From assembly GCA_015066935.1 (NCBI GenBank), contig SVNK01000005.1:58608-122607 (forward strand): 64,000 nt of DNA. The letters are read 5' to 3'. The translations under genes and the position numbers were made by a program. Below are positions 9,510 through 16,882 of this stretch, in pieces; the first letter of the stretch is position 1; each line of letters begins with the position of its first letter. The DNA comes from Ruminococcus sp. Lineage in GTDB: Bacteria > Bacillota > Clostridia > Oscillospirales > Ruminococcaceae. Under the pieces are notes generated by a model. That model searched no databases, was not told the origin of the DNA, and was given only the letters and a program-made list of their open reading frames with translations.

Positions 9510-9557
9510 TTTGTTTTCTCCTTTTGAACGCCGTCATAAAAACGGGTCTGTTTTTTT

Positions 9558-9586
9558 ATTATATCACATAATTTTTTGTTTTGCAA
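9558..9586 (-). promoter_or_regulatory. Promoter of the CapA-like gene
   Basis: Minus strand -35 TTGCAA (9581-9586), 17 nt, -10 TATAAT (9558-9563), about 50 nt before the start codon at 9509. The rest of the 252-nt gap to dusB holds no gene; a weak GCTG/CGGC hairpin followed by T residues near 9660 may end dusB transcription. Confidence 0.75.
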
Positions 9587-9761
9587 TTACAAATCGTATC
9601 AATTTGTGCTATAATTACCGTCTGTTTTTTTATTCCGCACTTCCCATTATTTCCAAAAAAGCCGATTTTCAGCCATTTTCCGTAGTTTTCGGATACTCAT
9701 TTTTTGCTTTTGTGCGTTTATACAAATTTTTAACAGATTTATTGTGCAATCTGACAACACA

Positions 9762-10766
9762 TCAGAAAACGCCTCTGGAATGCTGTAATTCGACGAATTC
9801 CTCTGCAAGCCGTTCAGCTTCCGAGAACGAGGAAAGCTGAAAACAGCGTCCCCTGAATTTAGCCGAACCGTAGAAGCCGTTCATATACCATGCAGCGTGC
9901 TTACGGGCTTCGTGCATTGCCATTTCCTCGGATTTTTCACTCAGCTCAAGCATAATGCGTATATGCTCAAGCATGATTCTCATGCGTTTCTCAACTGTGG
10001 GAGGGGTATAATCCTCTCCGTTGAGTGCAGCCTTAATCTCACCGAAAACAAAAGGATTTCCATAGCTGCCTCTGCCAATCATGACAAGGTCACAGCCTGT
10101 CTCCTCATACATTTTAAGACATTCCGCCGCATTTGTGACATCACCGTTTCCAATAACGGGAATGCTGACCGCTGACTTTACGGCTCTGATGACGTTCATA
10201 TCCGCCTCGCCACTGTAGAACATATCCCTTGTACGTCCGTGGACTGCAACAGCCGCTGCTCCTGATTCTTCCGCAGCCTTTGCAAGTTCAACGGCATTGA
10301 TGCTTCCACTGTCCCAGCCGCTTCTGATTTTGACGGTAACAGGCGTCTCGCCTGCCGCTTTGACTGCCGCTTCTATAACAGACGCCGCAAGAGGAATATC
10401 CCTCATAAGCGCCGAACCGGCTCCGGTTCCGATAACCTTCGGAACAGGACACCCCATATTTATGTCGATTATATCAGGATTGAAACCAAGGACAATTTCA
10501 ACAGCCCTCGCCATGAAGTCAGGTTCGCTTCCGAAAAGCTGAACCGCCATCGGACGCTCCTCATCGGTGACTGTACAAAGCTGTGCTGTCTTGCGGTCGC
10601 TGTAGCAGATGCCCTTCGCAGACACCATTTCACTGACTACATAAGCTGCTCCGTACCGCTTGCACATAACACGGTATGCTCTGTCAGCAACACCTGCCAT
10701 CGGAGCTACAGCTGCTGTCCGTTCAATCTGGATTTTTCCTATATTGACTGTCTCACTCATTATCAT
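9762..10766 (-). CDS. dusB: tRNA-dihydrouridine synthase (DusB type)
   Basis: FMN enzyme that reduces uridine to dihydrouridine in tRNA, using NADPH. 334 residues, full family length. TIM-barrel motifs: VAPMAGVADRAYR near 18 (FMN binding), DINMGCPVPKV near 98 with the catalytic Cys, VKIRSGWD, AVHGRTRDMFYSG, IPVIGNGDV and MIGRGSYGNPF (phosphate binding). The first ATG (10766) overlaps the end of gtrA by 14 nt; a second ATG two codons on (10760) is an equally possible start. Translational coupling to gtrA is likely. In many Firmicutes dusB sits in other operons, so the link to gtrA is probably only transcriptional. Confidence 0.93.
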   Translation of the reverse strand: MIMSETVNIGKIQIERTAAVAPMAGVADRAYRVMCKRYGAAYVVSEMVSAKGICYSDRKTAQLCTVTDEERPMAVQLFGSEPDFMARAVEIVLGFNPDIIDINMGCPVPKVIGTGAGSALMRDIPLAASVIEAAVKAAGETPVTVKIRSGWDSGSINAVELAKAAEESGAAAVAVHGRTRDMFYSGEADMNVIRAVKSAVSIPVIGNGDVTNAAECLKMYEETGCDLVMIGRGSYGNPFVFGEIKAALNGEDYTPPTVEKRMRIMLEHIRIMLELSEKSEEMAMHEARKHAAWYMNGFYGSAKFRGRCFQLSSFSEAERLAEEFVELQHSRGVF

Positions 10767-11253
10767 TCTTTACCGCAGCCGCATCCTTATTCCTGAAAAC
10801 AAAAATCTTACTGATGACGTAATTAAGAATCAGTACCACGACGTTTGCGGCAATCTTTACAACCCAGTAATTGAATCCAAGCCACGAATAGCCTACGCCC
10901 ATCATGATAAGCTCCACAAAAAATGTGAAAACTCTTCCGCCGTAAAAGGAGACTCCCTCCCTGAACACAGCCTTTGCACCTTTTGCCTTCGAATCAAATA
11001 CCCAGATACGATTCGTGATAAAAGCAAATGTAACAGAACAGACCCAAGAAATCGTTGTGCTGACTGTTCCGACTGCTCCGCTGCCCATACCTGCCGATTC
11101 AAGCAGACTTTTCGAAACTCCTGCCGTGATGAAGCTTACAGCTGTTGTTAATAATCCGAAAAACAGATACAGCCACTTCTCCTCATACTTGTAGTATATG
11201 TCCCGAAGCGGCTTCGGCAGTATCGAAACACAGGCTTCTATAAATTTTTTCAT
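10753..11253 (-). CDS. GtrA-family membrane protein
   Basis: Small polytopic protein of 166 residues with four hydrophobic segments. Family motifs are FFGLLTTAVSF near 30 and SWVCSVTFAFITNRIWVF near 67, ending with LNYVISKIFVFRN. GtrA proteins are thought to move undecaprenyl-phosphate-linked sugars across the membrane for surface glycan synthesis. Start chosen at MKKFIEACVS because GGAAAGGA lies 8 nt upstream; a longer frame to 11280 lacks this. No glycosyltransferase is adjacent, so the glycan is unknown. Confidence 0.85.
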   Translation of the reverse strand: MKKFIEACVSILPKPLRDIYYKYEEKWLYLFFGLLTTAVSFITAGVSKSLLESAGMGSGAVGTVSTTISWVCSVTFAFITNRIWVFDSKAKGAKAVFREGVSFYGGRVFTFFVELIMMGVGYSWLGFNYWVVKIAANVVVLILNYVISKIFVFRNKDAAAVKNDNE

Positions 11254-11337
11254 ATAATCGTTCCTTTCCAAAAAATGCATGCATTAATATAATAACAGTT
11301 TACGACTCATTTTGCAATAGTTTTAATGGATTATTCA

Positions 11338-11370
11338 CAAAAAAATAACGGGAGCTTTTATGTTCTCCCG
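11338..11370 (-). terminator. Rho-independent terminator after the RHH gene
   Basis: Minus-strand stem CGGGAG/CTCCCG (11349-11370, 10-nt loop) followed by TTATTTTTTT. It lies 7 nt past the stop of the gene at 11378-11557. Confidence 0.85.
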
Positions 11371-11377
11371 TCAGATA

Positions 11378-11557
11378 TCACTTTTCGCTGTCGTTTTCGT
11401 CAAGATTGTCAATTGCATACTTCAGGCACTGTATCACAAGCTGGTTCAGCGACAAACTGTTGTCAAACGCAAGCTTTTCAAGCTGTTCCACAAATTCCTT
11501 GGGCAATCGGAATGTCTTTGTTACATATTCATCGTATCCCTTTTGCAGTTTAAACAT
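11378..11557 (-). CDS. Small ribbon-helix-helix DNA-binding protein
   Basis: Encodes 59 residues starting MFKLQKGYDEYVTKTFRLP. The pattern is that of an Arc/MetJ ribbon-helix-helix or HicB C-terminal fold: a short strand with alternating residues (KTFRLP), then helix EFVEQLEKLAFDN, a turn at SLS and helix LNQLVIQCLKYAIDNL. The tail is acidic. Ribosome site AAAGGAG 9 nt before ATG. No toxin gene is adjacent. It is divergent from the 11740-12431 pair, whose promoter is framed by an inverted repeat, so it may regulate that promoter; this is inference. Confidence 0.8.
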   Translation of the reverse strand: MFKLQKGYDEYVTKTFRLPKEFVEQLEKLAFDNSLSLNQLVIQCLKYAIDNLDENDSEK

Positions 11558-11640
11558 ATTTACACGCTCCTTTATATTAATTATGACTCATATTTATGTG
11601 AAAATATACAATAATTAAATAGTATTTTTATATTATTTTA

Positions 11641-11685
11641 ATCTTGCAATTATAGTGCGAGTGTGTTATAATATTTTTGCAAGAT
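11641..11685 (+). promoter_or_regulatory. Promoter framed by an inverted repeat
   Basis: -35 TTGCAA (11644-11649), 17 nt, -10 TATAAT (11667-11672). A 9-bp inverted repeat ATCTTGCAA (11641-11649) / TTGCAAGAT (11677-11685) brackets the promoter, one arm covering the -35. It looks like an operator for the genes at 11740-12431. Confidence 0.65.
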
Positions 11686-11739
11686 AAATATCGTGCAAAT
11701 CCGACACGAAACTTATCAATAATCAAGGAGGTTTATAGA

Positions 11740-12030
11740 ATGGATAATCAAATCAATTACAATCCCAACAATCAGTCAAAGCCGCCTGTAAGCGGTGCCT
11801 GCATTGCATCAATGATTCTTGGTATCGTCGCACTTCTTACAGGCTGCTGTCTGTACTATGTTTCAATCCCATGTGCAATTCTCGGAATTATTCTTGCTGC
11901 TGTAGGAATGAAAAGCGGAAAAGGCGGCAAGGGTATGGGTATTGCAGGACTTGTATGCAGTATCGTAAGCCTTGTTCCGGCTATTATCGTAATTGTAACC
12001 GGTGCTGCACTTACGGAAGCATTCGGCTGA
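11740..12030 (+). CDS. DUF4190-like small membrane protein
   Basis: 96 residues: a polar Asn/Pro-rich start (NQINYNPNNQSKPP), then two hydrophobic segments (about 22-50 and 62-92) joined by a Gly/Lys loop (GMKSGKGGKGMGIAGL). The layout matches DUF4190 proteins, whose function is unknown. Start set by AAGGAGG 8 nt upstream of ATG 11740; the frame extends further upstream without a ribosome site. The stop overlaps the next start (TGATG), so the two genes are coupled. Such proteins often neighbour DUF2752 proteins, as here. Confidence 0.8.
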   Translation: MDNQINYNPNNQSKPPVSGACIASMILGIVALLTGCCLYYVSIPCAILGIILAAVGMKSGKGGKGMGIAGLVCSIVSLVPAIIVIVTGAALTEAFG

Positions 12031-12431
12031 TGAATATGTCAAGAAAAGTCTCAGCAGGACTGACGATAATTTTAACATCGTCGGTTTTGCTGATATTTTT
12101 TCTAAGCGATAATATAATTGCTCTGAAAAAATATCTTCCCTCATGCTTTTTCTATGAAAGTACAGGCTATCTGTGCCCTGCCTGCGGCAACACAAGAAGC
12201 ATCACCGCTCTTCTTAACGGAAATATCGCCGAATCGCTTGGGTACAATATCACGCCCTTTGTCTTACTATCCCTGACAGTGATATTCTGTATTGAAACAA
12301 CCGCAGGAACATTCGGTATAAGACTGCATATAATTCCCAGAAAATACAGCTTCATCGCTATTCTGCTTTCATCTATGACAATATACTTCATACTACGCAA
12401 TTTTCTCCCCTTTTTGACCATTTGCCTATAA
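12030..12431 (+). CDS. DUF2752 membrane protein
   Basis: 133 residues with three hydrophobic segments (about 7-27, 72-92, 104-125). The family signature CPACGNTRS is at about 51-59, between the first two segments. Function is unknown; the conserved Cys pair suggests metal or thiol chemistry at the membrane face. The start overlaps the preceding stop by one base. The gene ends just before a terminator hairpin (12439-12462). Confidence 0.85.
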   Translation: MNMSRKVSAGLTIILTSSVLLIFFLSDNIIALKKYLPSCFFYESTGYLCPACGNTRSITALLNGNIAESLGYNITPFVLLSLTVIFCIETTAGTFGIRLHIIPRKYSFIAILLSSMTIYFILRNFLPFLTICL

Positions 12432-12438
12432 TTAAAAA

Positions 12439-12630
12439 AACGCACAGCATTTGCTGTGCGTTGGAGATTGTCGATAAACATTGCTATTTGCGGACGACCA
12501 ATGGTCGTCCCTACAATCATACACGCAATACAGCCAATCTGTAGGGATGCCCAATGGGCATCCGCATATAATCGTATTTGTAAATCGGCTTTTTCTACAG
12601 TCTGAAACGCACAGCATTTGCTGTGCGTTG
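12439..12630. repeat. Palindromic element between duplicated terminator hairpins (copy A)
   Basis: A 142-bp core (12464-12605) holds two near-perfect 19-bp palindromes, ggacgacca-a-tggtcgtcc (12492-12510) and ggatgccca-a-tgggcatcc (12545-12563), with CTACA/TGTAG facing each other. The core is bounded by two identical 25-nt copies of a hairpin (aacgcacagca/tgctgtgcgtt) at 12439-12463 and 12606-12630, with T tracts on the outer sides. A second, inverted copy is at 29975-30158. There is no coding frame of substance. It resembles a non-autonomous palindromic repeat. Confidence 0.85.
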
Positions 12631-12646
12631 ATTTTTTATTCAGTGG

Positions 12647-12676
12647 TTGACAATCTGCCGTCAGAAGTGTTATAAT
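12647..12676 (+). promoter_or_regulatory. Promoter of the flavodiiron protein gene
   Basis: -35 TTGACA (12647-12652), 18-nt spacer, -10 TATAAT (12671-12676), 78 nt before the start codon. Confidence 0.75.
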
Positions 12677-12753
12677 TTTCATATCCGCAATAATAAATAA
12701 AGTCGGAAATCACAGATGCCGCAGTGCTTCTGCATGGCAGTAAGGAGGATATA

Positions 12754-14544
12754 ATGCAGATAACAAATGACATAAGATACGTCGGCGTAAACGACCGCAC
12801 AATCGACCTTTTTGAAGGACAGTATATTGTCCCCAACGGCATGGCTTACAATTCATATGTAATCCTCGACGAGAAAATCGCCGTTATGGACACCGTAGAT
12901 GCCAACTTCTCTCATCAGTGGCTGGATAATGTACGTGACGCAATCGGTGAGAGAAAACCCGATTACCTCATCGTCCAGCATATGGAACCAGACCACTCCG
13001 CCAATATCATGAACTTTGTAAAAGCTTACCCCGATGCGAAGATTGTGTCTTCCGCAAAGGCTTTTGTCATGATGAAGAACTTCTTCGGCACTGATTTCGC
13101 TGATAAGCAGATTGTTGTCGGCGAGGGCGATACCCTCTCTCTCGGCAGACATACACTGACGTTCGTTACAGCTCCGATGGTTCACTGGCCTGAGGTCATC
13201 GTTACCTACGACAGCCTTGACAAGGTGCTTTTCTCTGCCGACGGATTCGGAAAATTCGGCGCTCTTGACGCTGACGAGGACTGGGCTTGTGAAGCAAGAC
13301 GCTACTATATCGGTATCGTAGGAAAATACGGTGCACAGGTACAGGCTCTCCTGAAAAAAGCGTCGGGACTTGATATACAGACTATCTGCCCTCTTCACGG
13401 ACCGATTCTTACAGAAAATCTCGGCTATTACATCGGTCTCTACAACACATGGTCAAGCTATCAGCCCGAGGAAGACGGAATTGTCATTGCATATACTTCC
13501 GTTTACGGGAATACTAAAAAGGCAGTTATGCAGCTCGCTGAAAAACTCAAGGCAAACGGCTGTCCCAAGGTTGTCGTGAACGACCTCGCCCGCTGTGACA
13601 TGGCTGAGGCTGTTGAGGACGCTTTCAGATACAGCAAACTCGTGCTCGCTACCACGACCTATAACGCCGAAATCTTCCCTTTTATGAGAGAATTCATCAC
13701 TCACCTCACCGAGCGTAATTACAGCAACCGCACCGTCGCTTTCATCGAAAACGGAAGCTGGGCTCCTCTTGCCGCCAAGGTAATGAAGGGTATGTTCGAG
13801 AAATCAAAGAATCTTACTTTCGCTGACACCACAGTGAAAATTCTCTCCGCCCTCAACGAGGAAAGTTCAGCACAGCTTAACACTCTCGCTGATGAGCTTT
13901 GTATGGAGTATCTCGCTCAGCAGGACTCTACCGCAAATAAAAACGACCTCTCCGCACTTTTCAATATCGGATACGGTCTCTACGTTGTAACATCAAACGA
14001 CAGCAGAAATGATAACGGTCTTATCGTAAACACCGTTTCTCAGGTTACAAACACTCCCAACAGAATCGCCGTTACCATAAATAAGGAGAATTATTCTCAC
14101 CACATAATAAAGCAGTCCGGTAAAATGAACGTGAACTGCCTTACCGTTGACGCTCCATATGCTGTGTTTGAGAAGTTCGGCTTCCGGAGTGGACGCAATA
14201 TAAATAAATTTGAGGACTGTGAGCCTCTCCGTTCCGAAAACGGACTCGTCTTCCTGCCAAGACACATCAATTCATTCATGTCTCTCAAGGTCGTTCAGTA
14301 TGTTGACCTCGACACTCACGGTATGTTCATCTGCGAAATTACCGAGTCGAGAGTTATCTCAAACGCCGAAACAATGACCTACAGCTATTATCTCGATAAC
14401 GTCAAGCCCAAGCCAGAAACAGACGGCAAAAAGGGCTATGTCTGCAAAATATGCGGCTATGTCTACGAAGGTGACGAACTCCCCGAGGATATCGTCTGCC
14501 CTCTCTGCAAGCACGGTGCCGCTGATTTTGAACCTATAAAATAA
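12754..14544 (+). CDS. Flavodiiron protein fused to flavin reductase and rubredoxin
   Basis: Cytoplasmic oxygen (or NO) reductase, 596 residues. Domain 1 (about 1-240) is the beta-lactamase-like diiron site: HMEPDHS, MVHWPE, SADGFG and PLHGP supply the ligands. Domain 2 (about 245-390) is flavodoxin with the FMN loop YTSVYGNTKK. Domain 3 (about 405-545) is a flavin-reductase-like domain (NTVSQVTNTPNRIAV). The C-terminus is a rubredoxin with CKICGY and CPLCKHG. Such fused proteins accept electrons from NAD(P)H without separate partners, protecting anaerobes from oxygen. Start chosen at MQITND, with AAGGAGG 8 nt upstream. A free rubredoxin gene follows 18 nt later. Confidence 0.93.
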   Translation: MQITNDIRYVGVNDRTIDLFEGQYIVPNGMAYNSYVILDEKIAVMDTVDANFSHQWLDNVRDAIGERKPDYLIVQHMEPDHSANIMNFVKAYPDAKIVSSAKAFVMMKNFFGTDFADKQIVVGEGDTLSLGRHTLTFVTAPMVHWPEVIVTYDSLDKVLFSADGFGKFGALDADEDWACEARRYYIGIVGKYGAQVQALLKKASGLDIQTICPLHGPILTENLGYYIGLYNTWSSYQPEEDGIVIAYTSVYGNTKKAVMQLAEKLKANGCPKVVVNDLARCDMAEAVEDAFRYSKLVLATTTYNAEIFPFMREFITHLTERNYSNRTVAFIENGSWAPLAAKVMKGMFEKSKNLTFADTTVKILSALNEESSAQLNTLADELCMEYLAQQDSTANKNDLSALFNIGYGLYVVTSNDSRNDNGLIVNTVSQVTNTPNRIAVTINKENYSHHIIKQSGKMNVNCLTVDAPYAVFEKFGFRSGRNINKFEDCEPLRSENGLVFLPRHINSFMSLKVVQYVDLDTHGMFICEITESRVISNAETMTYSYYLDNVKPKPETDGKKGYVCKICGYVYEGDELPEDIVCPLCKHGAADFEPIK

Positions 14545-14562
14545 TTCAAGGAGGAAAACACT

Positions 14563-14724
14563 ATGAAAAAGTATGTATGCGACGCCTGCGGTTGGGTTTA
14601 CGACGAGGAGGCAGGTGCTCCCGAACTGGGAATCGCTCCCGGAACAAAATTTGAGGATCTCCCCGAGGATTTCGAATGTCCTCTGTGCGGTGTCGGCAAG
14701 GATATGTTCAGCGAAGAAGCATAA
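14563..14724 (+). CDS. Rubredoxin
   Basis: 53-residue iron-sulfur electron carrier. [13 protein letters not shown] and CPLCGVGKD give the two CxxCG pairs around one iron; the spacing and length are those of classical rubredoxin. Ribosome site CAAGGAGG before ATG. It follows the flavodiiron gene by 18 nt and shares its terminator, so it probably feeds electrons to that protein. Confidence 0.95.
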   Translation: MKKYVCDACGWVYDEEAGAPELGIAPGTKFEDLPEDFECPLCGVGKDMFSEEA

Positions 14725-14743
14725 TTGCTGCTGATACAGATTT

Positions 14744-14777
14744 AAAGGCGTATGCATCTGCATACGCCTTTTTTTAT
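14744..14777 (+). terminator. Terminator after rubredoxin
   Basis: Stem AAGGCGTATGC/GCATACGCCTT (14745-14770), 4-nt loop, followed by seven T. Confidence 0.95.
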
Positions 14778-14926
14778 GATAATCTAGTATCTTACTGGCA
14801 TAGCAGAGTCTTTTTCGGCATATTTTCAATTTTAACAATTCTCAAACATTTCAAAAACATCTCATAAACATAGTGCCTGTATAATAAAGCCATAATCCAA
14901 AACAACAAATCCAGGAGGACTTTATT

Positions 14927-15304
14927 ATGAACAGAAATGATACAGAATTTATGGTGCAGAAAATCCGCACACAGTATATGGAAAAGGACAGCAGTGAGAA
15001 AAATCTTGATTTGCTTCGTGAACTTGATGCGGAAGTAAAACACCCTGCAAATGTATTTGGTTACGGTTTCGGCAGTATTTCCGCAATTATTATGGGTTCA
15101 GGAATGAGCCTTGTTATGACAGACATCGGTCAGCAGCTTGGCATTTCAAACACAATGCCTCTGGGTATTGTAATTGGTGTTGTCGGCATGCTTATGGCTA
15201 TTGCAACATACCCGATATATAAGAATATTCTTGCTTCAAGAAAAGAAAAATACGCTGACAGAATTCTTGAACTCAGCGAAAGAATTATGAATGAGGAGAA
15301 GTGA
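14927..15304 (+). CDS. Small two-helix membrane protein, paralogue of 16883-17251
   Basis: 125 residues. A charged N-terminal helix (about 1-45) leads to two hydrophobic segments (about 46-70 and 78-98) and a charged C-terminal helix (KEKYADRILELSERIM). It shares L-R-x-L-D-A, a GSGMS motif in the first segment, GIVIGVVGMLM in the second and YPIYK with the minus-strand gene at 16883-17251. Function unknown; similar proteins have been given enzyme names that nothing in this sequence supports. Ribosome site CAGGAGG. Followed by a helical protein 3 nt later, probably one operon. Confidence 0.75.
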   Translation: MNRNDTEFMVQKIRTQYMEKDSSEKNLDLLRELDAEVKHPANVFGYGFGSISAIIMGSGMSLVMTDIGQQLGISNTMPLGIVIGVVGMLMAIATYPIYKNILASRKEKYADRILELSERIMNEEK

Positions 15305-15306
15305 AA

Positions 15307-15561
15307 ATGAGTAAAGTTAAAGAGTTTTTCAAGGGTGCATTCGAGGATATGAAGGAAAGTGCAAAGGCACAGCACGAGGTTGACAAGGCTAATTTCGCCG
15401 CAGCTAAGGCAGAATCAAAGGCACAGTGGGAAGAAGCTAAAGCTATGAGCAACCCAAATAAGCGTAAAGCTATGATGCAGGCTGAGCGTGATAAACAGAT
15501 TGCTGACGCAAATAAAAGAATTGCTGAAGCACAGGAACGCATTGAAATATCGAAGAAATAA
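15307..15561 (+). CDS. Small charged helical protein
   Basis: 84 residues, almost all predicted helix, rich in Ala, Lys and Glu (KVKEFFKGAFEDMKESAKA, later KRIAEAQERIEISKK), suggesting a coiled coil. Not secreted. I do not recognise a function. ATG 15307 is preferred over GTG 15301 because GAGGAG lies 7 nt upstream. It follows the two-helix membrane protein directly and ends at a terminator, so the pair probably works together. Confidence 0.7.
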   Translation: MSKVKEFFKGAFEDMKESAKAQHEVDKANFAAAKAESKAQWEEAKAMSNPNKRKAMMQAERDKQIADANKRIAEAQERIEISKK

Positions 15562-15565
15562 AATC

Positions 15566-15600
15566 AACCGTGCTGAAAATCAAATCAGCACGGTTTTCTC
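15566..15600 (+). terminator. Terminator after 15307-15561
   Basis: Stem AACCGTGCTGA/TCAGCACGGTT (15566-15595) followed by TTCTCATTT; the T tract is weak. Confidence 0.75.
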
Positions 15601-15658
15601 ATTTCACAAGTTCATCTTTCAGGTGCACTTTTACAATTGCTTGTATCCTGTACAGAAT

Positions 15659-16243
15659 TTATACGGTAATTTTATGGCTTTCTTTATTTTCGATGCGGCT
15701 TTTTATATCCTTTGCAAAAATTAGCTTGAATATTGTCCTTACAGCAGGCTGAATGAAGAAAAGCTGTGTAAAGAACGCAAACGGGAAGTTGAAGCATACC
15801 AGCTTGAGCCATTCGGCAAGAAGTGTGAATATATTGAAGCCGCTCTGATAATCATAATAAAGAAATGCAGCTATAAGACTCATCGCAGGGCACATAATTC
15901 CTACAGTTGCACATATAATAGCTGTTTCAAAAAGTACGGGGTGAGTTTTGCGAGGGTCGAAAACCTTGCTTGCCAGCTTAAAGGAAAGAGGCGAGCCTAA
16001 AAGGTTTTCAAGTGTGTATGCAAGCACAAATTCGATAAGCACAACTGCCCATATCGGAACGTGCTTACCAAACACGGGAACACCGCCCATTTTATTTATT
16101 GCGGCAAGCACACTGCTTTCTCCCGTAAGCGTCATAAACATTCCGCCGTGGATTACATACAGACTGTAAAAGACGTAAGCGTGAACGGTAATCACAACTG
16201 TGATAAGTGCGAATATCATTCTTTGGAATTGATTTCTTGGCAT
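15659..16243 (-). CDS. Polytopic membrane protein, DUF2798-like
   Basis: 194 residues with about four hydrophobic segments. The opening MPRNQFQRMIFALITVVITV, with a basic start and long first helix, resembles DUF2798 proteins, and a second similar unit may begin around residue 100 (HPVLFETAIICATVGIMCP). Function unknown. Start chosen at 16243, with AAAAGGAG 7 nt upstream; the longer frame to 16345 runs through the structured leader and does not look like protein. Single gene with its own promoter and a structured leader that could control it. Confidence 0.7.
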   Translation of the reverse strand: MPRNQFQRMIFALITVVITVHAYVFYSLYVIHGGMFMTLTGESSVLAAINKMGGVPVFGKHVPIWAVVLIEFVLAYTLENLLGSPLSFKLASKVFDPRKTHPVLFETAIICATVGIMCPAMSLIAAFLYYDYQSGFNIFTLLAEWLKLVCFNFPFAFFTQLFFIQPAVRTIFKLIFAKDIKSRIENKESHKITV

Positions 16244-16271
16244 AGTAAAACTCCTTTTCGGGCAATAAAAA

Positions 16272-16332
16272 ACACACGCATAGTAAATCTGTACCGTAAT
16301 CAGATTTACGCACCCGAAGGTGCAACGTGTGT
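16272..16332 (-). promoter_or_regulatory. Structured leader RNA, three-way junction
   Basis: On the minus strand a closing stem ACACACG/CGTGTGT (16326-16332 with 16272-16278) encloses two hairpins: GCACC-UUCG-GGTGC (16310-16323) and GTAAATCTG/CAGATTTAC (16283-16309, loop ATTACGGTA). The closing stem runs straight into six T, so it can act as a terminator. It begins about 20 nt after the predicted transcription start and lies upstream of the 16243 ribosome site. It matches no riboswitch class that I can recall. Confidence 0.6.
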
Positions 16333-16359
16333 CGTTTATAGCCATATTCTTTTTATATA

Positions 16360-16388
16360 ATTATATCAGAAAATCGGATTAATTGCAA
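16360..16388 (-). promoter_or_regulatory. Promoter of the 15659-16243 gene
   Basis: Minus strand -35 TTGCAA (16383-16388), 17 nt, -10 TATAAT (16360-16365). Confidence 0.75.
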
Positions 16389-16436
16389 TTCGCAAAGTTT
16401 ATGAAAGTTTTCAATATCAGAGATATAAGGATTAGT

Positions 16437-16480
16437 AAAAAAGATAATGCGTGCAAAATCAAATATGCACGCATTTTTCT
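16437..16480. terminator. Terminator hairpin after the 16480-16719 gene
   Basis: Stem TGCGTGCA/TGCACGCA (16448-16473). On the minus strand it is followed by TTATCTTTTTT and on the plus strand by TTTTTCTT, so it can work in both directions. Confidence 0.7.
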
Positions 16481-16719
16481 TAGTTAAGATAATCACCCAC
16501 AGGACTTGTATTATACTGCTTGATAATCTTGATTATAACAGAGCCGTCATCCTGAACGGTTTCCTCTACAATTTTGTGCTGAGTCTTGTTTTTTTCAAGA
16601 GAATTCTTGTAATTTTCAACCTCAGCAAGAACCTGACGCTTGTTGAAATCATTGGATATGCCATCCTTGAGCATAAAATGAATGGTCTGGCATATACAAG
16701 CTGATTTGATACGTTTCAT
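16480..16719 (-). CDS. Small conserved-looking protein of unknown function
   Basis: 79 residues with no signal or membrane segment. N-terminal CICQTIHFMLKDG, then a helical FNKRQVLAEVENYKNSLEKN, and a strand-rich end (GSVIIKIIKQYNTSPVGDYL). Two Cys near the start (CIC). I do not recognise the family. Strong ribosome site GGGAGGTG and a clear promoter and terminator support it as a real single-gene unit. Confidence 0.7.
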   Translation of the reverse strand: MKRIKSACICQTIHFMLKDGISNDFNKRQVLAEVENYKNSLEKNKTQHKIVEETVQDDGSVIIKIIKQYNTSPVGDYLN

Positions 16720-16813
16720 CTGCTCACCTCCCTCAAGCGGTTACGGATTGCAAAATCATAACGCTGAAAATATAAATGTGATGTTTACAGTAATAACTCC
16801 ACATCATAGTTTT

Positions 16814-16842
16814 ATTTTACCTTTTTTGTTCAGTTTTGTCAA
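16814..16842 (-). promoter_or_regulatory. Promoter of the 16480-16719 gene
   Basis: Minus strand -35 TTGACA (16837-16842), 17 nt, -10 TAAAAT (16814-16819). Confidence 0.75.
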
Positions 16843-16882
16843 AGGCAATTTTAACCAAAAATTCCGTATTTTATATTGACAT

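Noticed and set aside
12432-12682. Several frames of 61-171 codons across the palindromic element
   Set aside because: Their sequence is dictated by the palindromes and hairpins; the same patterns recur in the inverted copy near 30000.
16272-16332. Hammerhead ribozyme
   Set aside because: Three-way junction but no CUGAUGA and GAAA core.
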